Of a stretch of DNA of 64,000 nt, positions 8,734-17,276 are shown one piece after another. How positions within the stretch are numbered: position 1 is the stretch's first letter; every line of letters starts with the position of its first letter. The notes beneath the pieces are model-generated. The model was not told the origin of the DNA. It saw nothing but the letters and a program-made list of their open reading frames with translations, and did not search any database. The stretch is taken from the NCBI RefSeq assembly GCF_016427535.1, contig NZ_JAELXV010000008.1, positions 50,409-114,408 of the forward strand, given 5' to 3'. Source of the DNA: Hymenobacter sp. BT559. Its GTDB lineage: Bacteria; Bacteroidota; Bacteroidia; Cytophagales; Hymenobacteraceae. The position numbers were made by a program, and so were the translations under genes.

Positions 8734-9882
8734 ATGTCATCGCTTTCTCTCCGCCTGCTGCTGCCTGCCGGGCTGGTGTGGCTGGCCGCCTGCACCGGTG
8801 GCCCCGGCACCGAAAAAACAACCGCCGTGGCTGCCCCGCCACCCGTGCCCGCCACCGCCAATGCCAAGCAACTCGTATCGGTAGCCACGTCGGATACCAT
8901 CTGGAACGGCGTGGCCGTGTCGGACGACGACCGAGTATTCGTGCTGTTTCCGCACAACGAGGGCCACCCCGGCACGCGCATCGGCGAGCTGAAAAATGGG
9001 GTCGTAACGCCTTACCCTAACCGCACCTGGAACAGCTGGAAAAAAGAAGGTGACCCGGCCAAAACGGCCTTCGTACGCGCCAATTCGCTGCGCTTCGGCC
9101 CTGATGGTCTGCTGTGGGTAGTAGACACTGGCACGCCCAAGAGCGACGCCCCGCCCATTACCGACGGCCCCAAGCTGCTAGCCATTGACATCGCCAAGAA
9201 TCAGGTAGTCAAAACCATCGACCTAGGGAAGCTGGTAAAGCGTAAGAGCTTTGTGGACGACCTGCGCTTCCACGGCGACATGATTTACGTGACCGATGCT
9301 GGCGCGCCGGGCCTCATCCTGCTCAGCCAGAAAACCGGCCAGGGCCGCCGCGTGCTCGACGGCGACAGCAGCACCACCGCCCGCCGCCCCATGCTGGGCG
9401 AGGGTAAGAAAATGCTGAAGCCCGACGGCAGCGACGTGAAGCTGCACGCCGACCAGATGGAAGTCTCGCCCGATGGCCGGTATTTTTATTTCCAGACCGC
9501 CGCTGGACCCATGTATCGCGTCGAAACCAAGTACTTGGACAACCCCAGCACCTCATCGGCCGACATTGCCAAGCAGGTGAAGTACTTCTTTAACTCGCCC
9601 ACCTGCGGCGGCACCACCATCGACGCCGACGGCAATCTTTACGTGGCCGACGCCAACGAAAAGCGGGTGCTGCGCGTGACGCCCACCGGCCAAAGCAGCA
9701 CGCTGGTGCAAAGCCCCGACCTCATCTGGGTCGATGCCATGTGGATAGACCACGCCGGCAACCTCTGGATGCCCGTGCCCCAGATGAACCGCACGGCCGG
9801 CTTCCAGAAGGGCGTCGAAACGGTGAAGTTTCCGGTGCAGCTCTACAAGCTACCCATTGGCGCCAAGCCGTTTCGCGACTAG
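8734..9882 (+). CDS. Lipoprotein of the Yellow / major royal jelly protein family
   Basis: This 382-residue exported lipoprotein starts at the ATG at 8734, where MSSLSLRLLLPAGLVWLAAC gives a lipobox; an upstream TTG would put charged residues before the signal. The propeller has motifs characteristic of the Yellow/MRJP family: SLRFGPDGLLWVVDTG, a long loop RRVLDGDSST, KLHADQMEVSPDGRYFYFQ, CGGTTIDADGNLYVADANEKRV and WVDAMWIDHAGNLWMPVPQ. Bacterial members are usually annotated as gluconolactonase-like or of unknown activity, and I cannot assign a substrate. A hairpin 12 bases after the stop probably ends transcription. It is divergent from the GH125 gene. Confidence 0.75.
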   Translation: MSSLSLRLLLPAGLVWLAACTGGPGTEKTTAVAAPPPVPATANAKQLVSVATSDTIWNGVAVSDDDRVFVLFPHNEGHPGTRIGELKNGVVTPYPNRTWNSWKKEGDPAKTAFVRANSLRFGPDGLLWVVDTGTPKSDAPPITDGPKLLAIDIAKNQVVKTIDLGKLVKRKSFVDDLRFHGDMIYVTDAGAPGLILLSQKTGQGRRVLDGDSSTTARRPMLGEGKKMLKPDGSDVKLHADQMEVSPDGRYFYFQTAAGPMYRVETKYLDNPSTSSADIAKQVKYFFNSPTCGGTTIDADGNLYVADANEKRVLRVTPTGQSSTLVQSPDLIWVDAMWIDHAGNLWMPVPQMNRTAGFQKGVETVKFPVQLYKLPIGAKPFRD

Positions 9883-9894
9883 CTCACTGAGAGT

Positions 9895-9918
9895 GGTCGG
9901 AGGCCCCGGCCTCCGACC
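9895..9918. terminator. Hairpin between converging genes
   Basis: GGTCGGAGGCC, a two-base loop, and the exact complement form an 11-base-pair stem. No clear T-run follows on either strand, so termination efficiency is uncertain. It lies between the stops of the MRJP-like gene and the cupin gene. Confidence 0.55.
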
Positions 9919-9923
9919 GCCGC

Positions 9924-10808
9924 TTACTTGTCTTGCAGCTTCAGCAAGTGACCTAGGGCGGTGCCGTAAGCTAGTGTGGCCAGGGCCACGGCCGGGTGCT
10001 TTTTGCGGCGTAGCTCGTAATTGTCACGGTTGAAATCGGCCCAGTTCCACTCGTTCAGGTGCACACGCCCCACCGAAATGCAGGGCTCATGAATTTGGGT
10101 GGTGTGCCACCACTTGGTCGGAAACAGGATGGTTTCGCCCTCCTCAACCATTACCCGCACTGGTGTGGCGTGCTTGAACAGCGGAAACTTCTCATAGTCG
10201 GGGTTGAAGATATCGACCTGCGATACCTTCTCATTATCGGGCCTCGGGTAGAGGTAGGGCGTTTGATTAGGTGGAAAGAGAATAAACTCCTTTGACCCGT
10301 AGAGCTGCGTAATCTGGGTGTGTAGATACAGCGCATCGACGTGTAGGTAGGGAAAGCACGCCCCATTGCCCCCCAGAAACAGCTCGTAAACCTGCGTGCC
10401 GCGTAGCATCAGCTTAGGCAGCAGCGGGTGCTTCACGCGGTCAGACTTGCCAAATACTATCTCCGGCTGCAAGTCGGCTAGCAGCTCCGGAAAAAACTCC
10501 TCGATATTGAGGTTAAATGGGTAAGGCGCGGGGTTGGCGGGGCTCGACGTCAATATCAGGTCGGTCACCTCGGCCATGCTATAGGTCTGGCCCTTGATGA
10601 CCTTGGTAAGGTGCCCATAGTGCTCCTTAAAAAAAGTAGGAGTAAACTTGCCCATAGCGCCCCAGCGGTGCGCCACGTCGGTGAGCACTACGGGCAGGCC
10701 TGGCTGCACGTATTCGGCCAGCAGTTCTTGTTGCGACAGCCCGCTACGCTTGTCTATGGCCAGCAAGGTAGGGGCGGGAAGTGGGCGTTGGGCGGGATTG
10801 ATAGTCAT
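9924..10808 (-). CDS. JmjC-like cupin (Cupin_8) Fe(II)/2-oxoglutarate dioxygenase
   Basis: The product has 294 residues, probably a cytosolic non-haem iron hydroxylase. The N-terminal segment YVQPGLPVVLTDVAHRWGAM is the usual opening of Cupin_8/FIH-like proteins. The metal motif appears as FPYLHVDALYLHTQ (HxD) and the third ligand probably in KWWHTTQIHEPCISV, and the strand FILFPPNQTPYLYP lies between. A short aromatic-rich C-terminus follows. Relatives hydroxylate proteins, tRNA or small molecules; the target here is unknown. A near-consensus -7 box (TATATTTA, minus strand, 10890-10897) lies 82 bases upstream in AT-rich DNA. The LutA-like gene is divergent. Confidence 0.8.
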   Translation of the reverse strand: MTINPAQRPLPAPTLLAIDKRSGLSQQELLAEYVQPGLPVVLTDVAHRWGAMGKFTPTFFKEHYGHLTKVIKGQTYSMAEVTDLILTSSPANPAPYPFNLNIEEFFPELLADLQPEIVFGKSDRVKHPLLPKLMLRGTQVYELFLGGNGACFPYLHVDALYLHTQITQLYGSKEFILFPPNQTPYLYPRPDNEKVSQVDIFNPDYEKFPLFKHATPVRVMVEEGETILFPTKWWHTTQIHEPCISVGRVHLNEWNWADFNRDNYELRRKKHPAVALATLAYGTALGHLLKLQDK

Positions 10809-11079
10809 AAGGTGTTCTTTAGCAGAAGAATAGGCGGAATAAAAAAGTGGATGCTACCTAGGCTGGGACTAGCCCAGTTGACCGGTTCGTAAATATAGGA
10901 AATTTCTATTGTATATTATGGAAAATATTTGATAATATTATGGATAAGGCGGGTAATGGTCGGGTTTATCTTGGCCGGGCGTCCGGGCCCGTGTGCTGGG
11001 CGTGGGAGCGCATCCGCGGGGCAGGCGCTTTATTTGTGGAGCTCGTCACCGCGGCTCTGCCGTTTTTGTTAGTAGTACC

Positions 11080-11829
11080 ATGCCCTCGGCTGCCCCTATC
11101 GTCGATATTTTTATTCCGTGCTTCGTCGACCAGCTCTACCCGCACACCGCCCTGAGCATGGTGAAAGTGCTCGAAGCCGTAGGCTGCCAGGTCAATTATA
11201 ACCCCGCCCAAACTTGCTGCGGCCAGCCCGCCTACAATGCTGGCTACAAGGCCGAAAGCCGCAGCATTGCGGAGAAGTTCTTAACCGATTTTGGGGCGCC
11301 GGCCAGCGAGACGCGCTATGTGGTTAGTCCCTCGGCCTCGTGCGTGGGCATGGTGCGCAATGCCTACTCGCACCTGTTTGCGGGCACGCCCGAGGCACCG
11401 CGCTGTGGGGCCGTGCAGCAGCGCACCTACGAACTGACGGAGTTTTTGGTGGATGTATTGGGCATCAGTGCCATACCAAAGGCTCAACTAGCGGGCCGCT
11501 ATACCTACCACGACTCGTGCTCGGCTCTGCGCGAGTGCGGCATCCGGGCGGCTCCGCGCCAGTTGCTCGACGGTGTGGCGGGCCTGGAGCGCCTCGAAAT
11601 GGCCGAAACCACTACCTGTTGCGGCTTTGGCGGCACCTTCGCCGTCAAGTTTGAGTCAATTTCGGTGGCCATGGCCCAGCAAAAAGTAGAGCACGCCCTG
11701 GCTACGGGCGCCGACTACCTAGTGAGCACCGACGTAAGCTGCCTGATGCACCTAGAGGCGTACATCCGGCGCGAAAAGCTGGCTATTAAGACCATGCACA
11801 TTGCCGATGTGCTGGCCAGCGGCTGGTAG
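11080..11829 (+). CDS. LutA/YkgE-like (Fe-S)-binding protein
   Basis: This 249-residue protein has two cysteine-rich CCG domains: TCCGQPAYNAG (C46-C47) and TCCGFGGTFAV (C180-C181), with further cysteines at FIPCF, PSASCVG and HDSCS. This is the layout of LutA, a component of the LutABC lactate-oxidising complex and of related heterodisulfide-reductase-like proteins. The ATG at 11080 puts the conserved VDIFIPCF at the start. LutB and LutC, normally in the same operon, are absent here; the next gene 39 bases downstream is an acetyltransferase. So the protein either works with partners encoded elsewhere or has a different electron-transfer role. Confidence 0.82.
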   Translation: MPSAAPIVDIFIPCFVDQLYPHTALSMVKVLEAVGCQVNYNPAQTCCGQPAYNAGYKAESRSIAEKFLTDFGAPASETRYVVSPSASCVGMVRNAYSHLFAGTPEAPRCGAVQQRTYELTEFLVDVLGISAIPKAQLAGRYTYHDSCSALRECGIRAAPRQLLDGVAGLERLEMAETTTCCGFGGTFAVKFESISVAMAQQKVEHALATGADYLVSTDVSCLMHLEAYIRREKLAIKTMHIADVLASGW

Positions 11830-11868
11830 TCCAGCTTACTAGCGTACTTAGGTTAGAAACGATTGCAG

Positions 11869-12555
11869 ATGCACCTCCTAGACAACCCCATCTGGCACGC
11901 CCTGCGCACCGGCAACGAGCCGCTGGCCATTGGCGATGAGCTGGCCCGCGTGCTGCCGCGCGACATTGGCGCCTTTGCCGGGCTGGCCGAGTACTCGCCC
12001 GCGGCCTGGCACCGCCTGCACGAGCTGTCGCCAGCCGGCGCCCCCACGGTGCTGTTCACGGCCGAGCCTCTGGCCCCGCCTGCGGGCTGGCAGCTGCAGT
12101 TTCACAAAGAGCTGCTGCAGCTGGTGTACCCTCAACCCACGGCCCCCACGGTGGCCGACGAGCGCCTGGTAGCCCTGAACGCGTCAGACATTCCGGCCAT
12201 GCTGGCCCTCACGGCGCTTACCAATCCCGGCCCGTTTCTGCCGCGCACGCTGCTATTCGGCGGCTACTACGGCATCTTTCGGGAGGGGCAGCTAGTGGCG
12301 ATGGCCGGGCAGCGGTTACACCCCGTGCCCTACGTCGAAATCAGCGCCGTGTGCACTCATCCCGCGCACCTAGGCCGCGGCTATGCGGGCCTGCTGGTGC
12401 GCCACCAACTAGGCCGGTTGCTGGCGGCGGGGCATACGCCGTTTCTACACGTGTATGAGGATAATACTGCCGCCTACGCGCTGTATCAGAAGCTCGGCTT
12501 TCAGCTGCGCAAGCGGCTACACGTGCACGTGCTCGAAAAGCAGGCGTCTTTTTAA
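11869..12555 (+). CDS. GNAT-family N-acetyltransferase
   Basis: The product has 228 residues from the ATG at 11869. The C-terminal half is an FR47-like GNAT fold: a strand ending YVEISAVCTHPAHLGRGYAGLLV contains the acetyl-CoA pyrophosphate loop (GRGYAG, R/Q-x-x-G-x-A/G type), then LHVYEDNTAAYALYQKLGFQ with the conserved N and Y. The N-terminal 90 residues are less conserved and may confer acceptor specificity. The gene starts 39 bases after the LutA-like gene on the same strand, so co-transcription is likely. The acceptor (small molecule or protein N-terminus) cannot be inferred. Confidence 0.82.
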   Translation: MHLLDNPIWHALRTGNEPLAIGDELARVLPRDIGAFAGLAEYSPAAWHRLHELSPAGAPTVLFTAEPLAPPAGWQLQFHKELLQLVYPQPTAPTVADERLVALNASDIPAMLALTALTNPGPFLPRTLLFGGYYGIFREGQLVAMAGQRLHPVPYVEISAVCTHPAHLGRGYAGLLVRHQLGRLLAAGHTPFLHVYEDNTAAYALYQKLGFQLRKRLHVHVLEKQASF

Positions 12556-12752
12556 GTTTAGCTAAGCAAGCCTATTTGTTGCTCCTATAGAAGTGGGCCT
12601 AGGTGTTAAGCTTGTGGCTCGCTTGGCTTCTCGTATCAGTCGCTTAATAACCTAGGTAACGGCTCATACCCAAGCTGCCGCCGGCCTCAGCTTCTCTGAA
12701 CTGCAAAAGCTAAAGGCCCTGCGCAAAGCGACCCTAGCAAGCTACGAAGCAG

Positions 12753-13466
12753 CTATTCCAGCGCCGCCGACAAATGGCATTGGCTGTCAAAGCGCAGCAA
12801 CTCGGGGCTCAGTTTAAAGCCCCGGCCACCGAAGCCCTTGCTGTAGAGCTCAATGTCGGCTGAGGGGCGCCCCCAGCCAGGGGCGTTGCTGCTTTCGGGG
12901 CTAGAACTGTCGCTGATATCTAGCACCGCACCGCGCTTGACGTGCAGGGCGGCGCACATCTTGTCGGCAGTTTTCATGGCGTCGGCTAGCGCTAGCACAT
13001 CGGCTTCGCGGCGCAGGCTATCGGCTTGGTTGTGGCCATAGCTCAGGTCCTTGATGCGGCTGATGGGCGTGGCCAGCAGCTCCTCTAGGTAAGGCGATAG
13101 CTGCCGTAAGTCATTGATGCGCACCGTAACAGACTGCGAGGAGTTAAAGCCCGTGAATACTTCCTTGCCTTTTACGTAGTCAAATTCTTTGTTAGACGAC
13201 GTGCTGCTGACGCGCACATCGTCGCGCCCCGGCGCATAGCGTTTCGATACCGCCAGCACTTGGTCTACTACGCGCTGCACCTCGGCTACGGCATCCTTAA
13301 GCCGCGGGCGTGTGAAGGCGGCATCTACCGTTAGCTCGGCGTAGTTGGGGTATACTGTAACGTGGCCGTAGCCCACGCTGTGCACTTGGCGCGGTGCGGT
13401 GGTGATAGCGGGCTGGCAGGCACCTAGGGCCGCCAGCAGAAGCGCAGAAGTAAGGATGGAGCGCAT
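12753..13466 (-). CDS. SIMPL-domain (DUF541) lipoprotein
   Basis: This 237-residue envelope protein has lipoprotein signal MRSILTSALLLAALGAC (lipobox LGAC). The body has the SIMPL/DUF541 pattern: an N-terminal strand GYGHVTVYPNYAELTVDAAF, a helix with VAEVQRVVDQVLAV, then VRVSSTSSNKEFDYVKGKEVFTGFNSSQSVTVRINDL and the C-terminal segment with ADALKTADKMCAAL-like helix. Family members form periplasmic oligomers of unclear role, sometimes linked to oxidative-stress tolerance (for example E. coli YggE). It stands alone, with the next minus gene 79 bases upstream. Confidence 0.82.
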   Translation of the reverse strand: MRSILTSALLLAALGACQPAITTAPRQVHSVGYGHVTVYPNYAELTVDAAFTRPRLKDAVAEVQRVVDQVLAVSKRYAPGRDDVRVSSTSSNKEFDYVKGKEVFTGFNSSQSVTVRINDLRQLSPYLEELLATPISRIKDLSYGHNQADSLRREADVLALADAMKTADKMCAALHVKRGAVLDISDSSSPESSNAPGWGRPSADIELYSKGFGGRGFKLSPELLRFDSQCHLSAALE

Positions 13467-13545
13467 AGAAAAGCGAGGCGCAATGTACTAGAAGTGAGGC
13501 TAGTTAACGCGTGGTAGGCAGCGTTAGTATTCCAGGCTTTTCTCC

Positions 13546-14166
13546 CTATTGGTCGCCCATTTTTTCGTCGCGGTGCTGCTTCCAGAGTTGGGCGGCGTGC
13601 TGGCGAAAAGCCGCTGGGGCAGCTTGCCAGGCTGCATCGAGGCTGTAGCTGCCGCCGTCGGGCTGCCCGCCCACGGTGAGGCAGCTGGTGCCGCGCACGG
13701 CGTACTTGCGCCGGCCTTCATACATGATAATTTTCTGGGTGCTCGGGCTTACGTCGCCCCGGCACACGGTGCGGTACACCAGCCATACCTCGGCCGTGCC
13801 ATCTTGGTCTAGGTCAGTAACGGTGAGGCCGTTGGGCCGAAAGGTGGCCTCTAGGTCAAGCGGGCAGTCGTCTACGAAGTCGTGCACCTGCCAGCTGGGC
13901 GCCGGGCCGGCGACCGGGTACTGGTAGGCGTAGAGGTCGGCGCGCTGGCCATCGGTGCTTTGGGCGGCAGGGTCGGGCCGGGGGCCAATTTCGGTGGCCA
14001 GCACGGTGTAGGTACCTGTGCGGTCGGTATAGCGCAGGGCCTGCACCACGTGGCCACTATGCCTGAGAGTGGCCGGCACGGCCGCCGGTGCCAGCGGGCT
14101 CACCCGCATTTGGGCCTGTGCGCTGGCAGCCAGCAGCAAGGCCGGTAAAAAGTAAGAGGGTTTCAT
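13546..14166 (-). CDS. Exported hypothetical protein with a calcium-loop-like segment
   Basis: The product has 206 residues. The ATG at 14166 gives signal peptide MKPSYFLPALLLAASAQAQ; a longer reading frame upstream would bury it. The mid-region LTVTDLDQDGTAEVWLVYRT resembles a DxDxDG calcium-binding loop of the FG-GAP/VCBS kind, then C-x-G-DVSPS, and KIIMYEGRRKYAVRG. The pattern is reminiscent of small exported Bacteroidota proteins annotated as the M949_RS01915 surface-polysaccharide family, but I recall this only loosely. It has four cysteines, two of which could pair. No functional partner is evident. Confidence 0.6.
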   Translation of the reverse strand: MKPSYFLPALLLAASAQAQMRVSPLAPAAVPATLRHSGHVVQALRYTDRTGTYTVLATEIGPRPDPAAQSTDGQRADLYAYQYPVAGPAPSWQVHDFVDDCPLDLEATFRPNGLTVTDLDQDGTAEVWLVYRTVCRGDVSPSTQKIIMYEGRRKYAVRGTSCLTVGGQPDGGSYSLDAAWQAAPAAFRQHAAQLWKQHRDEKMGDQ

Positions 14167-14263
14167 AAATGAGCGGGCAGCGGAAAAGCCTGGGGCGTGG
14201 AGGCCGCGCCGCAAAGAAAGCGTACTGCGCCAGCCTGCCCCACAGTCAACGGTACCCGCTAAA

Positions 14264-14305
14264 AAACGACGGTCGGGCCACCCTAGGGTGGCCCGACCGT
14301 CGTTT
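14264..14305 (-). terminator. Intrinsic terminator of the LLM oxidoreductase gene
   Basis: A near-perfect 42-base palindrome (AAACGACGGTCGGGCCACC and its complement) is centred on CCTAGG. On the minus strand it ends in a run of T. It lies 18 bases after the stop at 14323. Confidence 0.88.
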
Positions 14306-14322
14306 GTCTTATGCTTATAAGG

Positions 14323-15366
14323 TTAAGCAGCCAGCTGCTCTACGGCTTGCAGCTGGCCGAGCACGCGCATGGTGTCGGCCAGCAGCTCGTAGGAGTGTAC
14401 GCGGGCTTCGTGACTGAAAATGTGGCTGGTAGCCATAATCTCGTTGGCCTGCGTTTGGGCCAGGAAGGCCCCTAGGTCCTCTTGCAGCGTGGCGGGGCTA
14501 CCGATGAAGGAAGCCGCGAGCATTTGCATCACGTACTGCGCCACCTCGGGCGACCAGAGCTGGCTCATGTCCTTAACGGGCGGCTGCATGAGCTGGCGCT
14601 GGCCCGTAACCACGCCTAGCATCATCTGCTTGAGGGTGGTAGACAGGTAGTCGGCCTCGTCGTCGGTGTCGGCGGCAATCACGTTTACGCAGGTAATGAC
14701 GTACGGCGCGGCCAGCGTGGCCGAAGGCCGGAAGTTTTCGCGGTAGATTTTCAGGGCCGCAAACAGTTGGCCGGGGGCAAAGTGGCTGGCAAAGGCATAG
14801 GGCAGTCCCATAGCCGCGGCCAAGTAAGCGCTATCAGTGCTGGAGCCCAGTATATAAATCGGAATATCAAGCCCCTCGCCCGGAATGGCGCGCACCGAGC
14901 TGGTGCTATTGGTGGCCGAGAAATAGGTTTGCAACTGCTGGATGTCGCGCGGAAAATCTTGCTCGACGCCGAAGCGCGCGCCCCGAATGGCGCGGGCCGT
15001 GGTTTGGTCGGTGCCGGGGGCGCGGCCCAGCCCTAGGTCGATGCGGCCGGGGTAAAGCGAAGCCAGTGTGCCCAACTGCTCGGCCACCACCAGCGGGGCG
15101 TGGTTGGGCAGCATGATGCCGCCCGAGCCCACGCGCAGCGTGCGGGTGCCGCCCGCGATGTAGCCTATCAGCACCGGCGGCGCCGAACTGGCCACGCCGG
15201 CCATGTTGTGGTGCTCACTCAGCCAGAAGCGGGTGTAGCCCAGCTTCTCGACGTGTTGGGCCAGGTCGAGGCTGTTACGAAATGTGTCGGCCGGGGTATT
15301 ACCCTGGGCCACGGCAGCCAAATCCAGCACGGAAAAGGCTACTTGAGAGGGAGATTCTGCTTTCAT
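14323..15366 (-). CDS. Luciferase-like (LLM class) flavin-dependent oxidoreductase
   Basis: This 347-residue TIM-barrel flavoprotein belongs to the bacterial luciferase-like monooxygenase superfamily. Diagnostic segments are the N-terminal SVLDLAAVAQG, the FMN-contact region FWLSEHHNMAGVASSAPPVLIG (about 45-66), RTLRVGSGGIMLPNHAPLVVAEQ (about 74-96), SLYPGRIDLGLGRAPGTD, and YILGSSTDSAYLAAAMGLPYAFASHF. This sub-branch is the MsnO8/YhbW-like group of unknown substrate. It has no adjacent flavin reductase. A strong terminator follows. No signal peptide, so it is cytosolic. Confidence 0.88.
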   Translation of the reverse strand: MKAESPSQVAFSVLDLAAVAQGNTPADTFRNSLDLAQHVEKLGYTRFWLSEHHNMAGVASSAPPVLIGYIAGGTRTLRVGSGGIMLPNHAPLVVAEQLGTLASLYPGRIDLGLGRAPGTDQTTARAIRGARFGVEQDFPRDIQQLQTYFSATNSTSSVRAIPGEGLDIPIYILGSSTDSAYLAAAMGLPYAFASHFAPGQLFAALKIYRENFRPSATLAAPYVITCVNVIAADTDDEADYLSTTLKQMMLGVVTGQRQLMQPPVKDMSQLWSPEVAQYVMQMLAASFIGSPATLQEDLGAFLAQTQANEIMATSHIFSHEARVHSYELLADTMRVLGQLQAVEQLAA

Positions 15367-15645
15367 ATCTAAAAACGCGCTGTGCCGGCCCGATAAGCCA
15401 ATTGCTGCGCCTACTAGCGGTTGCGTGAAGTGCCCACTGGCCTTAGCCTAGGGCGCTACTACAACAAGCGAGTGCCCAAAATGATTGCGCGAAACCAATT
15501 GGCCCAAAGCGACGGGTGGGCCCGAAGTGCGTATCAGCCGCTATAGTCTGTTGGCGGGCACCTAGGCTAGCCTAGGCCAGCTGCGCTCCATAACCCTTCG
15601 AGGTAGCCTGCGTACCACCGGTTCATTTAAAACTCATCTAGTAGT

Positions 15646-16593
15646 ATGGCAGGCAGTTCTTCTAAAATAGTGGTGTACGGCGCCATTGCGGCCAACGTAG
15701 CCATTGCCATTGCCAAATTCGCGGCGGCGTTTTTCACGGGTAGTGCGGCTATGCTATCCGAGGGCATTCACTCGCTCGTCGACAGCGGCAACGGGCTCTT
15801 GATTTTGCTAGGCCTCTCGCGCAGCGCCCGCCCCGCCGATGCCGAGCACCCCTTTGGGCATGGCAAAGAGCTGTACTTCTGGACGATGATAGTGGCCGTG
15901 CTCATCTTCGCGGTGGGTGGCGGCCTCTCGCTCTACGAGGGCTACACGCACCTGCAGCACCCTGCCCCGCTCACCGACCCCACCTGGAATTACTGGGTGC
16001 TAGGCCTGGCCATTGTGTTCGAGGGCATTGCCTGCTCGCTAGCTTTCCGCGAGTTTAATAAGACGCGCGGTGACGCCAGCTTTTGGAAGGCCCTGCGCGC
16101 CAGCCGCGACCCAGCCGTGTATGCCATTTTGCTCGAAGACCTAGCCGCACTCGTGGGCCTGGTCATTGCTCTAGGGGGCGTGTACTTCGGCCATCTGCTT
16201 AATAACCCGTACTTTGACGGTAGCGCCTCAGTGGCCATTGGCGTGTTGCTCATCGGCATGGCGGTGTTCATGCTCAAAGAAACCCGCGGCCTACTGGTGG
16301 GCGAAGGTGTAGACGCGGCTACTCTGGCCAGCCTGCAAGCGCTGGCCACCGCCGACCCCGCCGTGCGCAGCCTGCGCCCGCCACTTTCGATGTACCTAGG
16401 TCCCGCCGAGGCCATTCTGGCGCTCGATGTGCGCTTCCGGCAAGACCTATCGGCCCAGCAGGTAGAAGATGCCGTGGGCCGGCTCGAAAAAGCCATCCGC
16501 GCCATACACCCCGAGTTTAAGCGCATTTTTGTGGAAGCCGAGTCATTTGCACCCGAGCAGCGGGCGGGTGCTAATCAGCCGGCAACTAGCTAG
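15646..16593 (+). CDS. Cation diffusion facilitator family transporter
   Basis: This 315-residue inner-membrane protein exports divalent metals (Zn, Fe, Co or Mn) by proton antiport. The first helix IVVYGAIAANVAIAIAKFAAAFF is followed by the conserved metal-site helix MLSEGIHSLVDSGNGLLILLG. Further helices are at about 85-105, 118-135, 163-185 and 195-215 (second site VYAILLEDLAALVGL). A cytosolic C-terminal domain (about 220-300) ends with EFKRIFVEAES. The metal-site helices carry S/H-x3-D and E-D instead of the typical H-D pairs of zinc exporters, so I do not assign a metal. It is a single-gene unit with a 279-base upstream interval in which I see only several CCTAGG motifs. Confidence 0.9.
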   Translation: MAGSSSKIVVYGAIAANVAIAIAKFAAAFFTGSAAMLSEGIHSLVDSGNGLLILLGLSRSARPADAEHPFGHGKELYFWTMIVAVLIFAVGGGLSLYEGYTHLQHPAPLTDPTWNYWVLGLAIVFEGIACSLAFREFNKTRGDASFWKALRASRDPAVYAILLEDLAALVGLVIALGGVYFGHLLNNPYFDGSASVAIGVLLIGMAVFMLKETRGLLVGEGVDAATLASLQALATADPAVRSLRPPLSMYLGPAEAILALDVRFRQDLSAQQVEDAVGRLEKAIRAIHPEFKRIFVEAESFAPEQRAGANQPATS

Positions 16594-16620
16594 AAAACTA
16601 CGCTTGGTTAAGCTAAGCCG

Positions 16621-17196
16621 CTAGATGTTGTCGATAAAGGTCGAGCGCTCGTTGTCAGTTCGATACATAATATCTGACCGCAGTACATATTTTACACCTT
16701 GCGTCACTTCGCTGCCTTCGTGGTAGAGGTCGTGCAGGAAAAGAAGCGCCATACCTTGTTTAGGTTGTATTCGCAACTTTTGGAAAGTTGTGTTGCCACC
16801 CTGAAAATTGTCATTCAGGTACACCATAAAGGTGAAGTAACTGGCTTCCCGTTCGTTGCGGATGTAACTCTGGTCGAAATGCCCTTTAAACTGGTTCCCG
16901 CGCTGGTAGCGGTAAAACCGAAACAGCTCATTGAGCCCAATAGCTGTGCTGGCAGCCAGTGGCGTCAGAACGAAGGGTTGAATCTTCGTCCACAGCTCCT
17001 GGGCTAGCTCCTCGCTCTTGTAAAAAGCTCGACTGTTGTTGCGAATATCGGTGCGCACCCGGCTGCCGCTGCTTGTATTAATTTGCGCCAGTTCGTAGCC
17101 TACGCCTTCGCTTCTGACAATCATGTCGAGACATTCCTGACGCGTTAGAAAGTCTTCGACAGTGAAAATAGTATCCGTAAGTTTGGTAAATTTCAT
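16621..17196 (-). CDS. Fe(II)/2-oxoglutarate oxygenase, prolyl-4-hydroxylase-like
   Basis: This 191-residue soluble oxygenase has the P4Hc fold: YRYQRGNQFKGHFDQSY provides the HxD pair (H106, D108), then YFTFMVYLNDNFQGGNTTF, then GMALLFLHDLYHEGSEVTQGVKYVLRSDIMY with the third iron ligand (probably H159) and the 2OG-binding Lys/Arg. The N-terminal part EDFLTRQECLDMIVRSE is typical of proteins that hydroxylate free amino acids or peptides. GC content and codon use are lower than in neighbours. It converges on the CDF gene with only 27 bases between the stops. The substrate is unknown. Confidence 0.85.
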   Translation of the reverse strand: MKFTKLTDTIFTVEDFLTRQECLDMIVRSEGVGYELAQINTSSGSRVRTDIRNNSRAFYKSEELAQELWTKIQPFVLTPLAASTAIGLNELFRFYRYQRGNQFKGHFDQSYIRNEREASYFTFMVYLNDNFQGGNTTFQKLRIQPKQGMALLFLHDLYHEGSEVTQGVKYVLRSDIMYRTDNERSTFIDNI

Positions 17197-17215
17197 AGAG
17201 TTAGCAAAAATAGGA

Positions 17216-17254
17216 ATTCCCAGCTATTCAGCCCGAAGGCGAACAGCTGGGAAT
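17216..17254 (-). terminator. Intrinsic terminator of dapA
   Basis: ATTCCCAGCT pairs with AGCTGGGAAT around a 19-base loop with an inner GCC/GGC pairing. On the minus strand TCCTATTTTTG follows. It lies 22 bases after the dapA stop. Confidence 0.7.
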
Positions 17255-17276
17255 CGTAGAAAACCTGCCTAGGCTA

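Noticed and set aside
12660..12800. Coding-like fragment (LSFSELQKLKALRKATLASYEA) after the GNAT gene
   Set aside because: No start codon, bounded by stops, and overlaps the end of the SIMPL gene. Too short to assign to a family.
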